From JAGOEF01 sp029564465 (GTDB lineage: Bacteria > Bacteroidota > Bacteroidia > Bacteroidales > ML635J-15): a stretch of DNA of 27,727 nt. The DNA is taken from contig JAKQPY010000217.1 of NCBI GenBank assembly GCA_029564465.1, positions 1 to 27,727 of the forward strand, read 5' to 3'. Below, in pieces: positions 9,701-16,450 of the stretch; the first letter of the stretch is position 1; each line of letters opens with the position of its first letter. Both the position numbers and the translations under genes were made by a program. Under the pieces are notes generated by a model. The model was given only the letters and a program-made list of their open reading frames with translations. It did not search any database and was not told the DNA's origin.

Positions 9701-9926
9701 GCACAAGCCCGACAGGGTGATGCGTTTCGGCGAAAGCTATCAGGTGGTTGATTATAAATTCGGGCAGCGAAACGACAGCCGTTACGAAAAACAAATAAGG
9801 GATTACCTTGACTTGATGAATACTATGGGTTATCAGCGTTGCACAGGATATATTTGGTATGTTTTCGAGCAGAAAATACTCAGAATAAATCCCGATGGGG
9901 TTGAGTTACTCGATTTATTGGTGTAG
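6702..9926 (+). CDS. AddA/RecB-like UvrD-family helicase with C-terminal PD-(D/E)XK nuclease
   Basis: Cytoplasmic DNA repair protein of 1074 residues, expected to process double-strand breaks for recombination together with an AddB-type partner. Superfamily 1 motifs in order: Walker A SASAGAGKTF (8-17), AVTFTNKASEEM (39-50), Walker B LIDEFQDTS (386-394), VVGDVKQSIFRWR (418-430), LDENWRSRS (452-460), VLTIHQAKGLGFPVVF (743-758), LYVAFTRAKDAL (822-833). The C-terminal nuclease keeps H931 (GLMYH), D1004 (KPDRV), D1017 and K1019 (VDYK) and Q1031, so it looks catalytically intact. No Cys cluster for an iron-sulphur site is evident. No addB-like gene is in the window; the next gene is an unrelated methyltransferase. 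Exact naming (AddA versus RecB) is uncertain. Confidence 0.92.
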   Translation: MQGVRVYSASAGAGKTFRLTAECLSLLVSNPHDYRHILAVTFTNKASEEMKERLVSELHVLASGKKSDYLTYLLSNHDVTMQEEAIRKAAAVALALLLHDYGRFSYMTIDSFFQRILRSFMRELHLNANYDLELDNSAVVSDVVDKLLDDTARDDELLFWVMNAVSLKLQESGRWDIREELKILYSELFKEKFAYIERQYQLQRLDREAVHRLITKVDILLATHETFRNSVYSDAIAIMQQYGLSIDDFFSKGSGPVASLMKLKKEMVDPGVRMLSARDNKEKLLHSSILSHRDANAIFQAMNAVLVRYLDWYQTNIREYNSCRLIKNQAYLLGLIVDGRRRMAEYMNENDRFFIGDTPLFLSELAEANDTPFIFEKAGLMLKHYLIDEFQDTSEKQWEAFLPLLRETIAYGDNFGMVVGDVKQSIFRWRNGNWRLLAYDIDKQLPVKRFVLDENWRSRSNIVCFNNSIFRLIPSMLQDYFNQQAGNLMEPIEPNLSTTLTHNYHDVIQLPKSGGDGLVRIYFVEKGKKDDVWKLAAMMRLAEEIEQVLAAGYAPGDIAILVRVHADASKITTFLLGYQNSETESPHARYQVVSTESLMLAANPSIIIITGLMRYLVQPDNLPALYTAVINYRLHIAHDNDCFNHITVSDNVEKLLAALPDALIEILQRKDFGDMVGLAELIIETAGLNRNPATTPFLDAFLQLLTEFSMSRGLGLYAFVDWWNSEGVKRSLQIPENRDAVRVLTIHQAKGLGFPVVFFPLCDLDLEPAKNPIMWCNTGGTPFDEIPYLPVKYMKESMANSLFFKEYYIEKLNSYQDNLNMLYVAFTRAKDALFVYCPLEKAEGSMQSYLHKAVGDETLVDEANCTALNAFFDSENQVFEMGSLPVYSKKSESVSISVSHHVNLNTRQARLKAGFARLAENGDIARGLMYHAIFEKVKHVSDIGKAVAQVAADLNLSAEKTTELLNEVQKAVQHREVQAWFDGFDELHNETWIVSPDGSLHKPDRVMRFGESYQVVDYKFGQRNDSRYEKQIRDYLDLMNTMGYQRCTGYIWYVFEQKILRINPDGVELLDLLV

Positions 9927-9993
9927 AGATATCGGAAAATGCCGGGAAAAACTTATCATTGCAGCAAATGAACAAAACGAAAATTTATTATTC

Positions 9994-10755
9994 ATGAGGA
10001 GGTTTATCAGGTTTTTGGTCAGGAACATACCCCGCCCGGTGCTCATCAGGTTTTCGTATGCTTTTGCCGGAATTATTTCGTTGTTTTACAGGGGTAATAA
10101 GCATGCATGCCCTATTTGTGGAGGAAGTTTTCGTAAGATGCTACCCTACGGGAACCAGGGTGCCGAAAACCGCCTGTGTCCGAAATGCCTGTCGCTCGAA
10201 CGGCATCGTATGTTGTGGCTGTATATCAGCCGGCACACACAATTGCTGCAATCCGAAACAAGAATACTACATATTGCCCCCGAACAATCGTTACGGCGGA
10301 TACTCAAAAAAACGCATGGAGCATCTTACGTAACCGCAGACCTGAAATCACCCATCGCCGATTTACATTTCGATGTGATGCACATTCCTTTACCCGACAA
10401 TTCGTATGATGTGATTTTATGTAATCATGTGCTCGAACATGTTGAAAACGATATTACTGCCATGAAGGAACTGTACCGTATACTGATACCCGGGGGCTGG
10501 GCGGTGATGCAGGTACCAATAAACCCTAATCTCGAAACAACTTACGAAGACTTTAGCATAACATCGCCCGCCGAGCGGGAGAAGGTGTTTGGTCAGTATG
10601 ATCATGTGCGTTGGCATGGCCGCGATTACCCCGACCGTTTGCGCATGGCCGGGTTCGTTGTGGAAGAATTCGATCCGCTCCGGTTTTATTCTACCGATGA
10701 GATGGATTATTTCAGAATTGACGTGAACGAAAAGATGTTTATTGCCCGCAAATAG
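9994..10755 (+). CDS. SAM-dependent methyltransferase with N-terminal zinc-ribbon-like motif
   Basis: Protein of 253 residues from the ATG at 9994; the frame is open further upstream to 9895, inside the helicase gene, but those codons give no sensible N-terminus. Residues 1-30 are basic and hydrophobic (RRFIRFLVRNIPRPVL), possibly a membrane-contact helix. A CPICGG...CPKC pair (about 39-65) is a likely zinc ribbon. The class I methyltransferase core follows: ILHIAPE, PLPDNSYDVILCNHVLEHV (about 131-149), and YRILIPGGWAVMQVP. This layout recalls glycosyltransferase-linked or polysaccharide-modifying methyltransferases, but the substrate is not evident. It lies 67 bases downstream of the helicase-nuclease gene and may be read from the same message. 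Confidence 0.82.
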   Translation: MRRFIRFLVRNIPRPVLIRFSYAFAGIISLFYRGNKHACPICGGSFRKMLPYGNQGAENRLCPKCLSLERHRMLWLYISRHTQLLQSETRILHIAPEQSLRRILKKTHGASYVTADLKSPIADLHFDVMHIPLPDNSYDVILCNHVLEHVENDITAMKELYRILIPGGWAVMQVPINPNLETTYEDFSITSPAEREKVFGQYDHVRWHGRDYPDRLRMAGFVVEEFDPLRFYSTDEMDYFRIDVNEKMFIARK

Positions 10756-10831
10756 GATTTGGCTGAAATCCACCTTTTTAACAACATGTTTTATTTTTCG
10801 ATAAAATGCTAACATCGTAGACTAATTTCAT

Positions 10832-12016
10832 TTGACCTATAAGAAAAATTCTAAAAATCTATGTAAACTGTTGTTGGCAGCCTTGCTGCTATTTGCAACC
10901 AATTCAGACCTGTTTGCCCAGGCCGGCGAGGTAAATAATTTCACCTATATGATTCAGGGCCAGCAATACGACAGGGCAATCCATATCATGGTCATGCTGC
11001 TTGTCGGCTTTGGTTTCTTAATGGTGTTTGTGCGTAAATATGGCCGGTCGGCACTCACCGCAACATTTCTGCTGGTCAGCATATCGTTGCCTACATACAT
11101 GCTGATAAAAAGCACGGGTGTTTTTGGTGAGGGTGGCGATGAGATTAAGGCCCTGATTCTTGCCGAATTTGCCGCTGCGAGTTTGTTAATTACAGCAGGG
11201 GCTGTGCTTGGGCGGCTTAAGATGCCTCAATATATTTTGCTGGGTTTGCTGTTTGTGCCCTGCTACATGTTCAACGAATGGATTGTGCTCGATGGTGGGT
11301 TGGGGCTTGTTGAAGTTGGAGGTGTTGTCGATACCGGCGGTTCAATCGTAATACATGCTTTTGGGGCACTATTCGGGCTTGGTGTGGCTTTTACGATGAC
11401 CACAAGACAGGAATTTGAGAAAACAATTGAAGCCGATGCCACGAGCGACAGGTATTCTATGCTGGGTAGTATGATGCTTTGGGTTTTCTGGCCAAGCTTT
11501 TGCGCTGCCCTGGTTAGCCCTGAGCAAATGCCGCATACTGTGGTGAATGTCATTCTGGCTTTGTGTGGATCAACTCTCACGACCTATATATTCTCGGTGT
11601 CCCTACGTAAAAAAATAAGTATTGCCGATATTGCCAATGCAGCCCTGGCTGGTGGAGTAGCCATCGGATCGACATGCGCACTTTCATCGCATACCATGGC
11701 TGCGGTAACCGGAATTCTGGCTGGTGGTATATCTACCTTTGGTTTTGCTGTAATCCAGGCGCGGCAACAAAAATGGATGAAAATGATTGATACATGCGGT
11801 GTAACCAACCTGCATGGAATACCCGGTATTCTCGGTGGTTTAATTGCCTTACCCATTGTTCACGGAATCAATATGCCTGCACACCTGCTGGGTATGCTTA
11901 TAACACTGGTGCTTGCCTTCGGGACAGGTTTTGTTGCCGGTAAAATATTGCCAATTCTTGGACGTAAAAAAGAAGCCTACGAAGATTCCGATGAGTTTTT
12001 GGATGCCCATGAATAA
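10832..12016 (+). CDS. Rh-type (Rhesus-like) ammonium/ammonia channel
   Basis: Inner-membrane channel of 394 residues conducting ammonia/ammonium. It follows the Rh rather than the Amt pattern: DTGGSIVIHAFGALFGLG (167-184), LWVFWPSF (216-223), IANAALAGGVAIGS (267-280) and DTCGVTNLHGIPGILGG (320-336). The twin pore histidines are H175 and H328. No ATG is available in frame before residue 40; the TTG at 10832 gives a signal-like N-terminus (residues 10-30, ending LFAQ), so I use it. About eleven further hydrophobic segments follow, ending in an acidic tail (EDSDEFLDAHE). No glnK/PII gene is adjacent, whereas Amt genes are usually paired with one. C224 replaces the Asn seen in many Rh proteins after WPSF. 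Confidence 0.88.
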   Translation: MTYKKNSKNLCKLLLAALLLFATNSDLFAQAGEVNNFTYMIQGQQYDRAIHIMVMLLVGFGFLMVFVRKYGRSALTATFLLVSISLPTYMLIKSTGVFGEGGDEIKALILAEFAAASLLITAGAVLGRLKMPQYILLGLLFVPCYMFNEWIVLDGGLGLVEVGGVVDTGGSIVIHAFGALFGLGVAFTMTTRQEFEKTIEADATSDRYSMLGSMMLWVFWPSFCAALVSPEQMPHTVVNVILALCGSTLTTYIFSVSLRKKISIADIANAALAGGVAIGSTCALSSHTMAAVTGILAGGISTFGFAVIQARQQKWMKMIDTCGVTNLHGIPGILGGLIALPIVHGINMPAHLLGMLITLVLAFGTGFVAGKILPILGRKKEAYEDSDEFLDAHE

Positions 12017-12081
12017 AATCAGGACAGGCAATCTCAGGTTTAAGATTGGTGTAGAAGATATAAATGCCTGAAGAATGTTTG

Positions 12082-14457
12082 CTATTCCACCAGCATTACT
12101 TCAACACGTCTGTTTTCGTTGGCTTTCCATTTCTGGTCCTCGACTTCCCAAACCGGGTAACGTTTGCCCAATGGCACCATGATGATGCGGTTTTTGTCGA
12201 TACCCCTTTCGGTTAAAAACTTCTCAATCGATTTGCAACGCCGTTCCGAAAGTTTCAGGTTGTATTCGTCGCTATCAATCAGATCGGTATGCCCGAATAA
12301 AACCAATTTGTAGCCGGGTTGGGCGTTCATTATCTTTACAATATTGTCAATCTTTTCGAAATAGGATGTGTCGAGAATGGCTCCGTTAAAATCGTAAAGG
12401 GCCACCATCTGGGGTGTAGTAACCGGACTCATTCCTTTAAATGCGTTGGAATGTTTCATCCAATATGATGATGTATCGCCTTCGTAAGTAAAAAAGTTCA
12501 GCGTGTCGTTCATGTAAAGTTTTTCACCAACTACAAAATTTGTCCCTGTGTTGGTGTTATATAGTAATTTTACCCCATTGAGTTTGTCGATTTTCGCGGT
12601 TCGGAAACTCACAATATAGTAGTTTGCACTCAGGAAGGGCAGCTCTGCCCAAACCCCGTTTATTTCGCTGCTGCTGTTAACATTGTAATAGTTGCCACCG
12701 GTGTAATCGGCCATTAGCTTTAACAGCTCACCATTGACTCCTTCACCAAATGTAATTACATGGATACGTGCGCCTGTTTCACGGGCCAGGTTGGCAACCT
12801 GTTGTGCACTTACTGTCTTCGACCCCATATAGTAACCTGATGAATTTTCGTAACCATCGGTGAAAACAATGATTTCTTTGATATTGCCCGATTCCATTAC
12901 CGAATAAATTCCGTCGCCCATAGCAGCATAAAGTGCTGTTCCGCCTCCATAACGCTTCAGACCGTCGAACTGCACCTGTTTTGAGATGTCCGATTTGTCG
13001 AGTGTCGGTGGGCATTCTGTAAACACCCGGTCGTCGAACTTAACAATGCTGAGCGAATCAATACTTCGTTTGTTTTCGATGAAGGAAACTGCCGCTTTTT
13101 CGAGTTCACCAATGCTGCTTTCCATACTGCCGCTATAATCGAGTACCATCGAAATGTTGCGTGGCCTGTCGTTGCTCTTTCTCACTTCGGTAACCCTGAA
13201 ATCGTTCACCTTGTTTCGGCCACCGTCGGTATAGGTTTCGGTTAAACCAATAAAATACTTGCCGGCATCTTTCTCTGTAATTGTGGGAGGAGCCAGTCCG
13301 TGCACAAAGTTACCGTTGGTATCAACCACCATCACATACAAATGCACTATATCGGGATATTCACTCAGGTCAACAGCAAAAATTTCGTAATCAAGGCGAA
13401 TGCCTTTAGCCAGTTGTGTGTAATTGACCTCTCCCGAAATCAGCTTACGTTTAATGATTTCGATTTTCAGGCTTCGGCTGTCCTCCACACCATTCAGATA
13501 GGAGTATAGCACGATTTCGGTATCGGCTTCGGGTTTAATCGAAAAACTACCTTTTAGTTTTTGAGTTTCACGTGAACAAGAAATCTTCACCGAATCGGCA
13601 TCTTCGACTTCCCAGGTCATAACAACTTCATCGCCTGCGAAAACCCGGGTATTGCCGTTGAAAAATTTGATTTTCGAACGGTATGCTTCAATCGAAAACG
13701 TTTCTATGTCGATACTGTTGTTGCTTCGGTAGGCACTGATCTTAAACGTTTTTGATGACTCCATACTTACCCATATTTCGCCAATGGCCGGAAGGCTGTC
13801 GGCAATTCCATCGATTTTCACAAAATCGGTATTTTTATATTTCCAGGATATCAAAGCTGAACTGCCAATTTTTACTTTAGCAGGATAGCTGAGGTTTTCG
13901 ACATAGCTAACGCGGATACGTTTCGAAACACGGTCGGAATAGCCTGCATTGTTGTAAGCTATAATGCTGATTGTGGTATCTTTTGCCGATTGCAACATGA
14001 ATTTTCCCTCAGGCGGAAATTCGGCATCAACCCCGTTGATTTTAACATAGCTGCAGTTTTCGGCTGACCAGTTTATAGAATAAGTTCCTTCATCGTTTAT
14101 TTTTTCCGGTGCATTGAAACTGATAATTTTAGGCTGAACCACCTCGATAGTGATACGTTTTTTTTCCTGCGACTTGCCTTTTTCGGCCACAAAAATATAG
14201 GTCGTACTTTGTGTTGGGCTGACGAAAATACTGCCTTCCATGGGCAGTTCGGCTGAACCCAGCTCGTTGCAATAAAATTTCTTTGCCCCCTCAACATTCC
14301 ACCATATCGAAATAGAATCACCGGCATTAATCGTACGGTTGGTAAAACCCGTACCGATACTTAACTGTATTGTCTGTGAAAATACTGCCAGCGCAAGACA
14401 CAGCAAAAAGGTTGTCACAAGGATTTGCCTGAGAATGTTTTTAATGAATAATTGCAT
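12082..14457 (-). CDS. Exported Ig-like repeat / VWA / OmpA-domain envelope protein
   Basis: Envelope protein of 791 residues; the ATG at 14457 is chosen over an in-frame ATG at 14484 because the promoter -7 element covers 14482-14489. Signal peptide about 1-27 (ending AVFSQ). Residues ~30-335 hold four similar Ig-like units, each with a G-(D/S)-x-(I/V)-x-(I/L)-x-W-x core (GDSISIWWN, GTYSINWS, GSSALISWK, GDEVVMTWE) and a small-residue 'ident-LP-G' turn. Residues ~435-606 form a von Willebrand A domain with an intact MIDAS: DYSGS (D440, S442, S444), the GGGTAL Thr, and FTDG. The C-terminus (~680-791) is an OmpA-type peptidoglycan-binding domain keeping GHTD (D725) and the Arg 15 residues on. 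Probably tethers a ligand-binding surface to the cell wall. Confidence 0.88.
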   Translation of the reverse strand: MQLFIKNILRQILVTTFLLCLALAVFSQTIQLSIGTGFTNRTINAGDSISIWWNVEGAKKFYCNELGSAELPMEGSIFVSPTQSTTYIFVAEKGKSQEKKRITIEVVQPKIISFNAPEKINDEGTYSINWSAENCSYVKINGVDAEFPPEGKFMLQSAKDTTISIIAYNNAGYSDRVSKRIRVSYVENLSYPAKVKIGSSALISWKYKNTDFVKIDGIADSLPAIGEIWVSMESSKTFKISAYRSNNSIDIETFSIEAYRSKIKFFNGNTRVFAGDEVVMTWEVEDADSVKISCSRETQKLKGSFSIKPEADTEIVLYSYLNGVEDSRSLKIEIIKRKLISGEVNYTQLAKGIRLDYEIFAVDLSEYPDIVHLYVMVVDTNGNFVHGLAPPTITEKDAGKYFIGLTETYTDGGRNKVNDFRVTEVRKSNDRPRNISMVLDYSGSMESSIGELEKAAVSFIENKRSIDSLSIVKFDDRVFTECPPTLDKSDISKQVQFDGLKRYGGGTALYAAMGDGIYSVMESGNIKEIIVFTDGYENSSGYYMGSKTVSAQQVANLARETGARIHVITFGEGVNGELLKLMADYTGGNYYNVNSSSEINGVWAELPFLSANYYIVSFRTAKIDKLNGVKLLYNTNTGTNFVVGEKLYMNDTLNFFTYEGDTSSYWMKHSNAFKGMSPVTTPQMVALYDFNGAILDTSYFEKIDNIVKIMNAQPGYKLVLFGHTDLIDSDEYNLKLSERRCKSIEKFLTERGIDKNRIIMVPLGKRYPVWEVEDQKWKANENRRVEVMLVE

Positions 14458-14481
14458 AATCAAAATTTCAATGTGTTTATA

Positions 14482-14513
14482 CAAAGGTATAAAAACATCT
14501 GTACAATAGCAAT
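14482..14513 (-). promoter_or_regulatory. Promoter for the Ig-VWA-OmpA gene
   Basis: On the minus strand ATTG (14513-14510), 20 bases, then TACCTTTG (14489-14482). The -7 element is an exact consensus match and the -33 element is off by one. The transcription start would fall about 18 bases before the ATG at 14457. Confidence 0.65.
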
Positions 14514-14569
14514 ATGCATTAAATTATAGAAAAAAACTGATTTTAAGGCAACCCCGTTTTACTCAGGGC

Positions 14570-15013
14570 TTATTCAGCGCCCTCCTGTTTTTCGCTTTCC
14601 TCAAGTTCTTTGCGGTAGGCTTCGATGCTTTCGCTGGTGAGGATATTGGCTTTAGCCAGAATATTGAACCAATGCAATACCTTGCGTATATCAGAAACAT
14701 ATACTTTTTCGCGGTCATATTCAGGTAGAATTTCTTCGAACCATGAGAGCAGTTCACGTTCTGACGATTTGTGGGTGAGTTCTGCGAAGCCCGAAGCTTT
14801 TTCGAAAGCAGCCGACAACACATCGGCAAGGGGTTTTTCTTTATCGTCGGTATAGATTGCCACATCCTGCAGCGATGATAGTTTGGATGCCGAAAAAGCG
14901 GGCATGCGTTTGCCTGTTTCGATCGATTCTACTATGATACTATTCTTCGCCTGAGAAACTTTTTTGTATAGCCCCGGCTGACCCGAAATAGCTATAATTC
15001 CTTCTAAAAACAT
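14570..15013 (-). CDS. DUF5606 family protein
   Basis: Cytoplasmic protein of 147 residues, no signal peptide or membrane segment. It shows the conserved N-terminal pattern of DUF5606: IIAISGQPGLYKKVSQAKNS (6-25), IIVESIETGKRMPAF, then AIYTDDKEKPLADVL. Residues ~70-147 are helical and charged, ending EESEKQEGAE. The family is almost confined to Bacteroidota and its function is unknown. The frame is open to 15130, but the promoter at 15034-15064 and the family's usual beginning fix the start at the ATG at 15013. It sits alone between the permease gene and the VWA-OmpA gene, with its own promoter. Confidence 0.85.
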   Translation of the reverse strand: MFLEGIIAISGQPGLYKKVSQAKNSIIVESIETGKRMPAFSASKLSSLQDVAIYTDDKEKPLADVLSAAFEKASGFAELTHKSSERELLSWFEEILPEYDREKVYVSDIRKVLHWFNILAKANILTSESIEAYRKELEESEKQEGAE

Positions 15014-15033
15014 AATCAACAAATTTAGTTCGA

Positions 15034-15064
15034 CAAAAGTAGTATTTGAAATTGAATACGCAAA
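15034..15064 (-). promoter_or_regulatory. Bacteroidota-type promoter for the DUF5606 gene
   Basis: Minus strand: TTTG (15064-15061), 19 bases, TACTTTTG (15041-15034), both exact. The leader would be about 14 bases. Confidence 0.78.
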
Positions 15065-15110
15065 GATTAACAATATTGATGCCGAAAAATTGTGTAAAAG
15101 GGGAGAAGTA

Positions 15111-16358
15111 TTATTCGTGATGTAAAGCAAGTATCGGGTCGAGCCTTGAAGCTTTCACGGCCGGTACATAACCCGAAATAACACCTACTAAAAAGCAAAG
15201 CGCCACCCCGAGAAATATCCATGCCCAGGGAATAATAAAGCTTCCACCGGTAGCCGTCGATACAAGGTTCCCGGCCAGAATTCCCAGAACAATTCCGAGC
15301 AACCCGCCCAATTGTCCGATTACTATCGATTCGAAAAGAAATTGTTGTTTGATAACTTTCGATGGAGCCCCTATGGCCTTGCGGATTCCGATTTCACGGG
15401 TTCTCTCACTTACCGAAACCAGCATAATATTCATCAGGCCAATACTGGCACCCAGCAGGGTAATCAGTCCAATAATGGTTGCCCCGATGGTTACTACCGA
15501 TATGTTTTCTATCAGCATGTTGGCCAGACTGTCGCTTTTACGGATGGTGAAATCGTTGTCGTCATATACCGTCAGTTTCCGGATACTCCTGAAAAGTCCC
15601 TCGGCTTCGCTTTTGGCCTGTTCCAGTTTGGCCGGGTCGTTGGGTTGAATACTGATTTTGTACGAAAGCGGATAGCTCGAGAAATATTGCCTTACGTTGT
15701 TGAGTGGCAGTACACAAAAGTTGTCGCCACCACCTCCGAAACTCGTGCCTTTTTCTTTGGTAACACCAATAACGAGATATTTCCCGCTTCCAACATTCAC
15801 CGTCTTCTCGAGAGGAGACTCATTGTTTTTGAACAGGGTTTTGGCCAGTGAACTACCCAGTATTACTACGTGGGAACCACTATAGACCTCCGACGAAGTG
15901 AAATTTCTTCCCAGACCAATTTCATAGCCCGAATTCTGAAAGAACTCTTCGTCGGCACCGGTAACTTCTATGTTCGGATTTGTCTTTTCTGTTTCTGATT
16001 TCACGGTAGCCGACCAACTGGCATCGCAGAAGATTGAAACACGGGCCGGAAATTTATAGGCATCTTTAAAACTTCGGGCATCATCGTAGGTAATATCCCT
16101 GACGGCTGTTTCCCTGAATTCGCTGTCGCCGCCCTGGGCTTCAGGCCTTTTCTTGATAATCGTAAAAGTGCTGGCTCCCATGCTGGTGAACTGGCTGCTG
16201 ATGGTGTTCTTAATGGCATCGACAGCGGTGAGAATGCCAACCAGTGCCATGATACCAATGGCAATAATCAGCACTGTAAGCACAGTGCGGAGCACATTCG
16301 AACGCATCGAAATGATGGCGATTTTAAGATTTTCGATACCTACGTGGAGCGAGCGCAT
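15111..16358 (-). CDS. MacB/FtsX-type ABC transporter permease
   Basis: Inner-membrane protein of 415 residues. It has the MacB layout: one membrane helix near the N-terminus (about 24-44, VLTVLIIAIGIMALVGIL), a periplasmic MacB-PCD domain (about 45-270), and three C-terminal helices of the FtsX domain with the conserved SERTREIGIRKAIGA and the closing motif VPAVKASRLDPILALHHE. Such permeases act with a separate MacB-type ATPase and a periplasmic adaptor to move substrates or lipoproteins, or to transduce force across the envelope. No ATPase or adaptor gene is next to it here. The ATG at 16358 is used; an in-frame TTG at 16385 would put the start in the terminator T-run. A strong terminator separates it from the PorE-like genes. 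Confidence 0.9.
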   Translation of the reverse strand: MRSLHVGIENLKIAIISMRSNVLRTVLTVLIIAIGIMALVGILTAVDAIKNTISSQFTSMGASTFTIIKKRPEAQGGDSEFRETAVRDITYDDARSFKDAYKFPARVSIFCDASWSATVKSETEKTNPNIEVTGADEEFFQNSGYEIGLGRNFTSSEVYSGSHVVILGSSLAKTLFKNNESPLEKTVNVGSGKYLVIGVTKEKGTSFGGGGDNFCVLPLNNVRQYFSSYPLSYKISIQPNDPAKLEQAKSEAEGLFRSIRKLTVYDDNDFTIRKSDSLANMLIENISVVTIGATIIGLITLLGASIGLMNIMLVSVSERTREIGIRKAIGAPSKVIKQQFLFESIVIGQLGGLLGIVLGILAGNLVSTATGGSFIIPWAWIFLGVALCFLVGVISGYVPAVKASRLDPILALHHE

Positions 16359-16383
16359 TCGAATAATTTTGTGCAAAATACAC

Positions 16384-16410
16384 AAAAAATCGTCGGGGGC
16401 TACCCGACGA
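16384..16410 (-). terminator. Intrinsic terminator after the PorE-like operon
   Basis: Inverted repeat TCGTCGGG (16390-16397) / CCCGACGA (16403-16410), an 8-bp GC-rich stem with a 5-base loop. On the minus strand it is followed directly by six T (16389-16384). It lies about 40 bases beyond the stop of the gene ending at 16451 and just ahead of the permease ATG. Confidence 0.85.
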
Positions 16411-16450
16411 CTTCATGTTTAACAAAGTTTAACATTTATTCCCACAGATA

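Noticed and set aside
12025..12070. Nested inverted repeats (CAGGCA/TGCCTG and CAATCT/AGATTG) between two convergent genes
   Set aside because: Short stems with an 8-base loop and no T-run; too weak to call a terminator.
14530..14569. Possible terminator after the DUF5606 gene
   Set aside because: A seven-T run is present on the minus strand, but the stem before it is only CTGA/TCAG (4 bp).
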